Source of the DNA: Hansschlegelia beijingensis | Lineage (GTDB): Bacteria; Pseudomonadota; Alphaproteobacteria; Rhizobiales; Methylopilaceae | NCBI RefSeq assembly: GCF_014196425.1 | Contig: NZ_JACIDR010000003.1 | Span: 62,001 to 126,000, forward strand | Direction: 5' to 3' | Length of the DNA stretch: 64,000 bases | Shown: one piece after another, positions 53,526-61,399 of the stretch | Layout of the letters: every line of letters starts with the position of its first letter | Position numbering within the stretch: the stretch's first letter is position 1 | Notes under the pieces: generated by a model | Databases searched by the model: none | What the model was told of the DNA's origin: nothing | What the model saw: only the letters and a program-made list of their open reading frames with translations | Translations under genes and position numbers: made by a program

Positions 53526-53562
53526 ACATCGCCGCGCCGGATCAACAACCTTGGTGATCTGG
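53522..53562 (-). ncRNA. Candidate ANTAR-binding two-hairpin leader RNA
   Basis: Minus-strand RNA. Hairpin P1 (53537-53562) has stem CC-GAUCA-C / G-UGAUC-GG with two mismatches and the hexaloop AAGGUU, which carries A at position 1 and G at position 4, the ANTAR-target rule. A weaker second stem (53522-53533) is GGC-[GAUGUA]-GCC, with G at loop position 4 but G instead of A at position 1. Its 3' arm overlaps the 5' arm of the terminator, so the two are mutually exclusive. This is the expected AmiR antitermination layout. Confidence 0.62.
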
Positions 53563-53605
53563 CAGAAACGCCAATCGCGCGCTGGCGACGACGTCTAGGG
53601 GTCAG

Positions 53606-54214
53606 CTAAGCATCATCCGGACGGAAGTTCAAGAGCTCGCTCGCGCGGATGATGGCGGTCGCCATCTCCTCCATCGACACACGTTTGGCCATCGCCTGAC
53701 GGCGGATCGAGCCATAGGCCTCCTCCTCGGAGAGGCCGTGGCTCGACATCAGGATGGCCTTGGCTTTCTGGATCTCCTGGATGCCGGTGAGCTTGCGCTC
53801 GAGCTTGCGCAGCCGCCGGGCCTGGGCGCGGCGCTCGCTCCAGAGGCTGCGCGCGAGCGCGATCTGGGTCAGCAGCCCGAACGGCTTGATCGGGCGCTCC
53901 ACCACGGCGAGCGCGCCGCTCTCGAGCACCAGCGCGAGCGTCGACGGGTTCTCGTAGCCGACGATCGCGATCACGGTCGGGCTCTTGTCGGAGCGCGAGC
54001 GGAACAGCTTCTGCAGCGCGTCACGGTCCTCCTGGTCGACCGACAGCAGCACGAGATCCGCGTTCTCCGCATAGGCTTCGGGGGCCGGCCATGCGGTCTC
54101 GACGAAGCAGCCGATGCGCTTCAGATGCTCGACGAGCTGCTGGCCTTCGGCGTCATTGGCGTGGATCACCTGGACGCGCAGGCCGCGGATGTCGCGAAGG
54201 ATCTGGATGCTCAT
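53606..54214 (-). CDS. amiR: AmiR, ANTAR-domain antiterminator
   Basis: A 202-residue protein: receiver-like domain (1-125) without a clear phospho-acceptor set, a coiled-coil (about 130-155, RRAQARRLRKLERKL) and a C-terminal ANTAR domain (IQKAKAILMSSHGLSEEEAY, MAKRVSMEEMA). Size and layout match Pseudomonas AmiR, which binds leader RNA to prevent termination and is held inactive by AmiC. It starts 12 bases after amiC and ends 80 bases before the leader terminator. Confidence 0.92.
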   Translation of the reverse strand: MSIQILRDIRGLRVQVIHANDAEGQQLVEHLKRIGCFVETAWPAPEAYAENADLVLLSVDQEDRDALQKLFRSRSDKSPTVIAIVGYENPSTLALVLESGALAVVERPIKPFGLLTQIALARSLWSERRAQARRLRKLERKLTGIQEIQKAKAILMSSHGLSEEEAYGSIRRQAMAKRVSMEEMATAIIRASELLNFRPDDA

Positions 54215-54226
54215 CGCGCCCGCCGC

Positions 54227-55375
54227 TCAGGAGGCCGGCGCGTCGACGAAGTCCGCGGACCAGTCGTCGAGGCTCTGCGTGACGCAATAGGGATCGGGCT
54301 TCAGCCGCACGCCGGGATTCCAGATGATCTGGAACCTGCCCTGCGCGTCGAGCCGCGCAACGCGCGGCCAGACATAGGCGTGGTGGTTGTCGGGGTCGAT
54401 GCGCACCCGGCCCTGCGGGGCGTCGTACTCGATCTCGGTCGCCTCGGCGAGAACGCGCCGCGGGTCGTCGCTCCCCGCGCGCGCCAGCGCCGCGGCCGCG
54501 AGGTGCATCTGGAAATAGGCGGTCTCCGCCACGGACGGGATCGGCGCGTCCTCGCCGAAGCGGCCCCGGAAGGCGGCCGTGAAGCGCCGGGCGCGGGGCG
54601 TCGCCAGCGTGGCGAAGAAGGTCGCGGCCGAGATGTGGCCTTCGGCGACGCCGGGGCGCATCTCGGCGATGTCGGCCTCGGAGGTCGTGAGGCTCGCGAT
54701 CGGGATCGAGGGCGCGAAGCCGGCTTCCGCATAGGCCTCGTAGAACGGCGCCGTCGCCTGGCCGACGATGGTCGAGAACACGACGTCGGGGCTCGTCTTG
54801 CGGATCTTCTTGAGCGCGCGCTCGATGTCCTCCGCGCCGGCGTCGAGCGGGATGTACAGCTCATCCACCACCTTGCCGCGCGACTGAACGACGAAGTCGC
54901 TCATGATGCGGTTGATCTCGTAGGGGTAGACGTAGTTCGAGCCGACGAACAGCACCCGCTGGCCGTGCTTGGCGAGGATGTATTTGGCGAGCTGAAAGGC
55001 GTTCTGGTTGGGCGCCGCGCCGGTGTAGATCGTCTGCGGCGAATACTCGAAGCCTTCGTAGAAGGTCGGGTAGAACAGCGCGCCGCGAAAGCCGTCGATC
55101 ACGGGCAGGACCGCCTTGCGGACGCTCGACATGTAGCAGCCGAACAGCAGGCGGACGCCGTCCGTCTCGATCAGACGCTCGGCGACCGCGCGGAACTGCC
55201 GGGGGCTCGAGGCGCCGTCATAGACGACGGGCGTGATCTCGCGGCCATGCACCCCGCCGGCCGCGTTGATCTCCTCGATCGCGAGCTGCGTCGCGTTGAG
55301 CTGCGTGCGCTCGACATTGGCGGTGACGCCGGTCGTCGAGAACAGCAGTCCGACGCGCCATGGCTTCGTGGTCAC
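54227..55375 (-). CDS. amiC: AmiC, cytoplasmic amide-sensing repressor of AmiR
   Basis: A 382-residue type I binding-protein fold without signal peptide. Strong resemblance to Pseudomonas AmiC: GLLFSTTGVTANVER, FGCYMSSVRKAVLPV, YEGFEYSPQTIYTGAAPNQN, ASLTTSEADIAEM and the C-terminal DPYCVTQSLDDWSA. GTG 55375 is chosen because GGAG lies six bases upstream and the length matches AmiC; a GTG at 55441 would add 22 proline-rich residues. Amide binding would release AmiR to act on the amiE leader. Confidence 0.92.
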   Translation of the reverse strand: MTTKPWRVGLLFSTTGVTANVERTQLNATQLAIEEINAAGGVHGREITPVVYDGASSPRQFRAVAERLIETDGVRLLFGCYMSSVRKAVLPVIDGFRGALFYPTFYEGFEYSPQTIYTGAAPNQNAFQLAKYILAKHGQRVLFVGSNYVYPYEINRIMSDFVVQSRGKVVDELYIPLDAGAEDIERALKKIRKTSPDVVFSTIVGQATAPFYEAYAEAGFAPSIPIASLTTSEADIAEMRPGVAEGHISAATFFATLATPRARRFTAAFRGRFGEDAPIPSVAETAYFQMHLAAAALARAGSDDPRRVLAEATEIEYDAPQGRVRIDPDNHHAYVWPRVARLDAQGRFQIIWNPGVRLKPDPYCVTQSLDDWSADFVDAPAS

Positions 55376-55499
55376 GTGTTGCTCCGAGGGGCGAGGCGCG
55401 GCGGAGGCGCCGCCGGGCTTTGGCGCGGGCGAGGTCGCCACACGCTAGCGGGCCGCAGCCGCCGTTCAAGCGGCGGATTGTCCCGCGCCGACAGGCCAT

Positions 55500-55532
55500 A
55501 AAAAAAGCCCCGGCCGGAGCCGGGGCTTTTTT
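55500..55532. terminator. Bidirectional intrinsic terminator
   Basis: AGCCCCGGC (55506-55514) and GCCGGGGCT (55519-55527) with loop CGGA, flanked by seven As on the left and six Ts on the right, so it works in both directions. It ends the DUF882 gene on the minus strand and insulates amiC downstream of it. Confidence 0.92.
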
Positions 55533-55552
55533 CGATCTCGCGTCTTCGGACG

Positions 55553-57526
55553 TCAGCCGTGAGAGCTCGCCTGGGCGTAGCCGCCGGTCGGCAGGAAGGA
55601 CTGCGTCCTGAGCAGCATCACGGAGGAGCCGGCGAAGCGGTCGGTGTGCGCGCCGTGCGTCGGGTCGGAGCCGAAGCCGCCGACGAGCGCGGCGCTCGGC
55701 GCGACCATCAGCGTCGCCACATGGGCCTGGTCCGGATGGGTCATCGCCGGCAGGCGCTCGACCTTCACCGGGATGACCGCCACCCGCAAAGAGGCGGCGT
55801 CCATGCGGGCGGTGACCATGGCTTCCGCGCTCAGCGTGGCGCGCCGGCGCTGCGGCGCGGTGGCGGCCGCATAGACCGCCGCGGGCGTCGCGTAAGGCGA
55901 CAGGACGCGGACGTTCGGGTCGGTCGGCGCGGTCGCGGTGACCTCCGTGTGCGGCGCGACGGCCGCGCGGGTCGTGGCCGCGCCGCCGGCGTCGGGCGAG
56001 GCGTAGGCCAGCGTCATCTCGCCGTCAGACGAAGGCTTGTTGCCCGTGAACGCATCCGGAAGCCGCGGGAACGTGCCCGCCTCGGCCTGGTAGGCGCTCG
56101 CGACCTGCGGGTTGATCTCGCGCGGCCGGCGTTCGCCGGACGGGCCCGGCGTCGGCAGAGCGGCGAGCACCGCCACGGCGCTCTCCGTGGTCGGCCGCGG
56201 CCGCGGCGTCGGGATGGAGGAGGCGAGCGCAAGAGCCGGGGAGGCGGCCTGAACCGAGCCGCGCTCCGCGCCCTTCGGGCCTTCGCGCCAGGCCATGTTG
56301 GGGCCGTCGTCGGCGGACGGCGTCTCAGCCGACGCAAGCTGGTAGTTCGGCGCCGGAACCGGGACCGGCTTGGCGGCCACCACGGTGGGGGCCACCGGCG
56401 GAAGCGGTATCGAGGCGGTCGCGATCTGGACGTCGCGGCGGGCCGGGGCGATCGGCGGCACCGGAACCGTGGCCGGGGCGGCCGAGGCGACCGCGATTTC
56501 CGGCTGCGTGCGGACGAGGTCGGCCGGACGGGCCGGCGGAACCGGCACGCGAACCGTCGCGACCTTGACCGAGCGAACGGCGGTCTCGTCGTCGGAGGAC
56601 GAAGCGGCGGGCCTGGCGGGCGCGGCCGAAGCGACCGCCGTCGGCGTCGCCTCCGTCTCGTCGCCCTCGTCGCCGCCGCCGAACAGCCGCGCGAAGAAGC
56701 TCTTGCCGCCGCCGCCCGAGGCGCTGGAGGCGTAGGCGGTGTCGACCGAAACCGAGCCGCGCGACTTCAGCTCGGCCATCGCGAGCTGGTAGCCGGGCAG
56801 CGGCTTTCCGTCAGCCGGCACATGAACGGTCTTGCCGTTCGGGAACAGCTTGACGAGCTGGGTGCGGGTCATGCGCGGCCAGGCGCGCACCGAGCCGGCG
56901 TCGAGATGCACGAAGGGCCGGCCGGAGGTGGGATAGAAGCCGACGCCGCCGGCCTGGAGCCGCATGCCGGCCTCGCGGACGGAGGACACCGGCACGCCCG
57001 TGATGTAGAAATCCATCGCCCGGCCGAGCATGTGCTGGCTGAACTTGGCGACGCCGCGGCTGTTGGCGCGCAGATAGGCGTTGGTCTCGGGGCTGCGATA
57101 CGCAGAGACGATGTTGATCATCGCGCCGCGGCCGACCTGCCGGTGGACTTCCCAGACAATGTCGAACAGCCGCGGCTCCATCCGCGTCTGCTTGTTATTC
57201 CGCCAGTCGCGCAGGAAGTAACTTAGCTTCTTCAGGCCGTCCGCGTCGTAGCGGCCGTTCCTCTTGAACGTCACCGTGACGGAGTCGCCGCGATGCGTGT
57301 GATAGAGCGTCAGGGTCCGCGTGTCGCCATTGGCGACAGCGTCCTGGGTCGCCTCCGAGCCCAGCAGCAGCGCGAGGGCTCCGAGGAGGACGGCTCCGGC
57401 GCGGCGCGAAGAAAAGCGCCAGCGCGGACGTCGCGACGAATGGTTGTCCAGCAATGATCCGTCCTGACCTGAGAGATCGCCCGGGTCTCGCCAGCGCGAC
57501 GCGCCGACGAGCCGATTGATCAACAA
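55553..57526 (-). CDS. DUF882 (M15-like murein peptidase fold) secreted protein
   Basis: A 657-residue exported protein. The N-terminal membrane segment (about 44-65) is a signal or anchor. Residues 75-225 are the DUF882/YcbK domain with the zinc-site motifs SQHMLGRAMDFYI and FVHLDAG and the RSPETNAYLRANSRGVA stretch. The remaining 400 residues are low-complexity Pro/Ala/Thr-rich with repeated VPVPPxxP units, probably a flexible periplasmic tail. Related MepK cleaves peptidoglycan cross-links. The last 100 residues are less repetitive. The intrinsic terminator follows. Confidence 0.85.
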   Translation of the reverse strand: MLINRLVGASRWRDPGDLSGQDGSLLDNHSSRRPRWRFSSRRAGAVLLGALALLLGSEATQDAVANGDTRTLTLYHTHRGDSVTVTFKRNGRYDADGLKKLSYFLRDWRNNKQTRMEPRLFDIVWEVHRQVGRGAMINIVSAYRSPETNAYLRANSRGVAKFSQHMLGRAMDFYITGVPVSSVREAGMRLQAGGVGFYPTSGRPFVHLDAGSVRAWPRMTRTQLVKLFPNGKTVHVPADGKPLPGYQLAMAELKSRGSVSVDTAYASSASGGGGKSFFARLFGGGDEGDETEATPTAVASAAPARPAASSSDDETAVRSVKVATVRVPVPPARPADLVRTQPEIAVASAAPATVPVPPIAPARRDVQIATASIPLPPVAPTVVAAKPVPVPAPNYQLASAETPSADDGPNMAWREGPKGAERGSVQAASPALALASSIPTPRPRPTTESAVAVLAALPTPGPSGERRPREINPQVASAYQAEAGTFPRLPDAFTGNKPSSDGEMTLAYASPDAGGAATTRAAVAPHTEVTATAPTDPNVRVLSPYATPAAVYAAATAPQRRRATLSAEAMVTARMDAASLRVAVIPVKVERLPAMTHPDQAHVATLMVAPSAALVGGFGSDPTHGAHTDRFAGSSVMLLRTQSFLPTGGYAQASSHG

Positions 57527-57652
57527 AGTCTCAGCGGAGGTGGTTAATGTACGGTGACTGACCGCGCAGAAAGCTACCCCCGAACCCCCCGAACAGTGAC
57601 TTGGTAGCCTCGCCTTTTGGCAAAAGCCAGTCCGAAATCTGCCGGGGGATGC

Positions 57653-57677
57653 AAAAAGGAGATAGCGTTCTCCTTTT
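57653..57677 (-). terminator. Probable terminator of the L,D-transpeptidase gene
   Basis: AAAAGGAGA (57654-57662) and TCTCCTTTT (57669-57677) around a six-base loop. On the minus strand the hairpin runs into TTTTTGC. It lies about 20 bases beyond the gene's stop. The stem is AT-containing and modest, so efficiency is uncertain. Confidence 0.55.
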
Positions 57678-57697
57678 CGCCATATTTGGACGGGGCG

Positions 57698-59662
57698 TCA
57701 GTACCGCGAATCACCGAACAGTCTGGACAGCCAGTTGGGCGCGCTGGGCCGGGTCTGGGGCGGCGGAACGGCCGCCGCCGCCTGGGCTTCGGGCGCGGGC
57801 TTCGGCTTGGCGCGCACGATCTTCGGCAGCGCCGGGGGCGCCGCCGGCCGCGGGCGCGACAGCTGCTCGCCGCGGAGCGCAGCCGCCATGCGTCCGTCGA
57901 GATCGTAGACGTCCTTGCGCCGCTCCAGCGTCCCGTCGCCGTTCACCCACGCGGTGAAATAGGCGAGATGCACCGGCACCGGCTCGGCGATCGGCAGGCC
58001 GCGTTCCTTTCCGCCGATCATCGCCTTCAGCCTGTCGCCCGAAAGACCCTGGTCGCCTGACAGCGCGTCGGCGAACTCCAGCGGCTTGTCGACCCGGACG
58101 CAGCCATGGCTCAGCGCGCGGTAGTCGTTGCCGAACAGCTTGCGGCTCGACGTGTCGTGCAGATAGACGGCGAACCGGTTCTGGAACTGGAACTTGATGT
58201 GGCCGAGCGCGTTGCGCTCGCCGGGCGGCTGGCGGATGCGCAGCTTGTGCGCCTTGACGTCGGCCCAGTTGACCTCCGACGGCGGCACCACGCGGCCCTT
58301 CCTGTCGACCACCTCGAAGCCGCGCAGCGATCCCTGCGAGAGCTCGGCCAGCGCGATCGAGACCGGGACGTTCCAGTACGGGTTGACGACGATGTTGTTG
58401 ATCGCGCTCGTCAGCACCGGCGTCTGGTTGCTCGGCTTGCCGATGATCACCCGCGTCTCGTAGGTGTCCTGCCCGTCCTTGACGACGCGCAGCCGGTAGG
58501 CCGGCAGGTCCACGAAGACGTGCCGGGCGCCGAGGTCGCGCGGCATCCAGCGCCAGCGCTCCATGTTGATCGCGATGAGCTCGGACTCGTCCCGGCGCTC
58601 CACCCCGCCATTGAGCGCGCCGATCGTCTGCCGGCCGACCACGCCCGAGGACTCGATCTTCTTGTCGAGCTGGAAGTTGACCACGGCGGCCGCGAGCGCG
58701 TCGTCATACAGGTAGTCGTCATCCGCGCCCGCGAGACCGAGGCGCTTGCGCAGCGCCGGCACCCGCGGGTCCTCGTCGCCCGGGCGCAGCAGCTTGCCGA
58801 ACGGGATCTCGGGCCGGTCGGCCTTCTCGGCCTGGGTCGCGCGCGCCTCCCTGAGCAGCTTGCGCAGCGCCTGGAACTGCGGCAGCGGCGGATTGAAGGC
58901 GTCGAGCGTGGCGGCGACGTCGCCGCTCGTCTCGATCGAGGCGAGGGCCGCGCCGGCGTCGAACGGGTCCGGGCGGACCGCGACGTCGCGGCTGATCAGG
59001 TTCGGATCGACGCGCCCGCCCCAGGCGGCGCGAGCGTAGCCGAGCGCCGCGGCCGAAAGCTCGAGCTCGGCGCGGGCGATGTCCTGCGGCTCGTCCGAGA
59101 GCGGAGCCGTGGGCAGGCGGAAGGAGCGGGCGTCGAGCCCGTCGTCGGTCGCGGCGGCGATGCGCGCCCTGGCGGCGTCAGCCTTCGCGGTGAGGCGGCC
59201 GTCCTCGAACCAGATCGGCTCGCCCTGGCGCGCCTCGTAGAACGCCTTGAGCGCCGCGCGGTCGGCGTCGGCGAGCTTCAGGCGCGCCCCGGGCCCCTGC
59301 TCGGCGGCGAGCTGGACGATTGCGGCCGGCAGCGGGGCGAGCGCGGGGGCCGTGGCCTCCACCGGCTGGGGCGTTCCTGCAGGCGCCGCCGGGGACGCCG
59401 CGGGCGCGGGCGCCGCGGGCTGGGCGGCCGGCTCCTCCGGCGGCAGCGCGACATTGGTCGCCGGCGCCTCGGCGTCGATGGAGCCCGTGGGTCGGGAATC
59501 CAGCTCCGGCGCGGTCAGCGCGTCGAGCGTGGCGGCGGCGTCGGTCTCGGCGCGCGAGGTTCCGGCGGCGAGGGCCGCGAGGGCGACCCCGAGCATCAGG
59601 GCCGCGCCGGCGCGCCGCACAGGCCCAAGCCCAGCCGTGTGCGCGATGGCAATCTCGATCAT
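57698..59662 (-). CDS. L,D-transpeptidase family protein (YcbB-like)
   Basis: A 654-residue exported enzyme from ATG 59662, which directly precedes a signal peptide (RRAGAALMLGVALAALAAG, cleavage near SRAET); ATG 59716 would add 18 residues. A proline-rich linker (about 60-110), a helical domain and a peptidoglycan-binding motif precede the YkuD domain (about 400-560) with the catalytic cysteine in ALSHGCVRVDKP. It forms 3-3 cross-links or links proteins to peptidoglycan in the periplasm. The C-terminus is Pro/Ala-rich. Confidence 0.88.
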   Translation of the reverse strand: MIEIAIAHTAGLGPVRRAGAALMLGVALAALAAGTSRAETDAAATLDALTAPELDSRPTGSIDAEAPATNVALPPEEPAAQPAAPAPAASPAAPAGTPQPVEATAPALAPLPAAIVQLAAEQGPGARLKLADADRAALKAFYEARQGEPIWFEDGRLTAKADAARARIAAATDDGLDARSFRLPTAPLSDEPQDIARAELELSAAALGYARAAWGGRVDPNLISRDVAVRPDPFDAGAALASIETSGDVAATLDAFNPPLPQFQALRKLLREARATQAEKADRPEIPFGKLLRPGDEDPRVPALRKRLGLAGADDDYLYDDALAAAVVNFQLDKKIESSGVVGRQTIGALNGGVERRDESELIAINMERWRWMPRDLGARHVFVDLPAYRLRVVKDGQDTYETRVIIGKPSNQTPVLTSAINNIVVNPYWNVPVSIALAELSQGSLRGFEVVDRKGRVVPPSEVNWADVKAHKLRIRQPPGERNALGHIKFQFQNRFAVYLHDTSSRKLFGNDYRALSHGCVRVDKPLEFADALSGDQGLSGDRLKAMIGGKERGLPIAEPVPVHLAYFTAWVNGDGTLERRKDVYDLDGRMAAALRGEQLSRPRPAAPPALPKIVRAKPKPAPEAQAAAAVPPPQTRPSAPNWLSRLFGDSRY

Positions 59663-59739
59663 AGGCTCAGTCCCTGCGTGAGGCACGACGATGCGGTCGG
59701 CGGCTCTGCTGTTCAACTACGTTCGCGGGCGCGAAAGGT

Positions 59740-61230
59740 TCACGCGACGGCTTCGCCGTTCTTCGTGTCCCGGTCGCCACATTCCTCGTCGAGGCCGAGC
59801 TCCTTGATGCGTCGGTAGAGCGTCGAACGCCCGATCCCGAGCCTGCGCGCGACCTCGGTCATCTGTCCGCCGAGATGCCGGATGGCGTATCGGATCGCGT
59901 CGGCCTCGAGCGCCTCCAGCGGCCGCAGCCGCCCGTCCGCCGCGAACAGCGGCAGCGCCGGCGTGTCGAGCGTGCGCACGAGCTCGGGCTCGGCGAGGTC
60001 GCGCGCCAGCGAAGGCCGGGGCGCTTCCTCGAGCTCCTCGGGCTCCTCGCCCAGCGCCGCCGCGATCTGCGGGAAGTCGATGGGGCGCAGCTCGGTGTCC
60101 TCGGCCAGCACGACCGCGCGGAACACCGCGTTCTCGAGCTCGCGGACGTTGCCGGGCCACGCGTAGCGCTCCAGCAGCGCGAGGGCGGATGGCGAGAAGC
60201 CGGAGACCGCGCGGTTCTCCTCGGCCGCGAAGCGGGCGAGGAAGCGCCGCGCGAGGTCCCGGAGGTCGGCGCGGCGGGCGCGCAGCGGCGGCACCTTCAC
60301 CGGAAACACGCTGAGGCGGTAATACAGGTCCTCGCGGAACGACCCCTCGCGCACCCGTTGGAACAGGTCGCGATTGGTCGCCGAGATCACCCTGAGATCG
60401 ACCTTCACGGGGCGCTTGGAGCCGACCGGGTCGACCTCTCCCTCCTGCAGCGCGCGCAGCAGCTTGACCTGTGCGTCGGCCGGCAGTTCGCCGATCTCGT
60501 CCAGGAACAGCGTGCCGCCGTCGGCCTCGACGAATTTTCCGACATGGCGCTCCGTCGCGCCCGTGAAGGCGCCGCGCTCATGCCCGAACAGGATCGACTC
60601 CACGAGGTTCTGGGGAATCGCGCCGCAGTTCACGGCCACGAACGGCTTTCCGGCGCGCTCGCCGGCGCCCGCGATGGCGCGGGCGAACAGCTCCTTGCCG
60701 ACGCCGGACTCGCCTTCGATCAGCACCGGGATCGCCGAGGCGGCGGCGCGCTCCCCGAGGCGGACGGCGTCCGCCATGGCGGGCGCGCGGGTCGGCAGAT
60801 CCCGCAAGGTGAGGGTGCCGGCGTCCCGCTTGCCGATGCGGCGGATCTCGCCCTGCAGCGCGTCGGTCCTGAGCGCATTGCGAATCGAGACCTGCAGGCG
60901 CTCCGGGCCGACCGGCTTGACCACGAAGTCGACCGCGCCGGCCCGCATCGCGCCGACCACCGCCTCGATCGAGCCGTTCGCCGTCTGGACGATGGTGGGC
61001 ACGCTGAGGCCGAGTTCGCGCATGCGCGCCATGACGCCGAGACCGTCGAGCTCAGGCATGGCGAGGTCGAGGAACATCAGGTCATAGGCCGCGCCTTCGG
61101 CGGTCAGCGCCTCGATGGCGGCGAGCCCGTCTTCGGCGGTGCGGGCCTCATGCCCGAATCTCCGGAGTTGAGCTTCCAACAGACGCCGCTGCACCGGATC
61201 GTCGTCGACAATGAGGATTACGGCGGTCAT
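59740..61230 (-). CDS. Sigma-54-dependent response regulator (NtrC class)
   Basis: A 496-residue regulator. The receiver (1-120) has DDD near the start and the phospho-acceptor in [12 protein letters not shown]. The AAA+ domain (about 150-390) has Walker A GESGVGKE, the sigma-54 contact loop GAFTGA and [11 protein letters not shown]. The Fis-type helix-turn-helix at the C-terminus reads [21 protein letters not shown]. No histidine kinase gene adjoins it, so partner and targets are unknown. It is transcribed away from the M3 peptidase gene. Confidence 0.92.
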   Translation of the reverse strand: MTAVILIVDDDPVQRRLLEAQLRRFGHEARTAEDGLAAIEALTAEGAAYDLMFLDLAMPELDGLGVMARMRELGLSVPTIVQTANGSIEAVVGAMRAGAVDFVVKPVGPERLQVSIRNALRTDALQGEIRRIGKRDAGTLTLRDLPTRAPAMADAVRLGERAAASAIPVLIEGESGVGKELFARAIAGAGERAGKPFVAVNCGAIPQNLVESILFGHERGAFTGATERHVGKFVEADGGTLFLDEIGELPADAQVKLLRALQEGEVDPVGSKRPVKVDLRVISATNRDLFQRVREGSFREDLYYRLSVFPVKVPPLRARRADLRDLARRFLARFAAEENRAVSGFSPSALALLERYAWPGNVRELENAVFRAVVLAEDTELRPIDFPQIAAALGEEPEELEEAPRPSLARDLAEPELVRTLDTPALPLFAADGRLRPLEALEADAIRYAIRHLGGQMTEVARRLGIGRSTLYRRIKELGLDEECGDRDTKNGEAVA

Positions 61231-61399
61231 CCACGGCCTTCCGGCGGCGTTGCGGGGGGCGCAAGCCGCGCCAGCATGATCCGGCTGCAGTAAATGGGCG
61301 CTTAAGTGGATCGCGCGAAGCCGCTTGGTTGATCGCGCCCGGAGGCGTTGCGATATCTGCCCAACCCTTCCCGCCGCCGCGATCCCGCGCCGGCCAATC

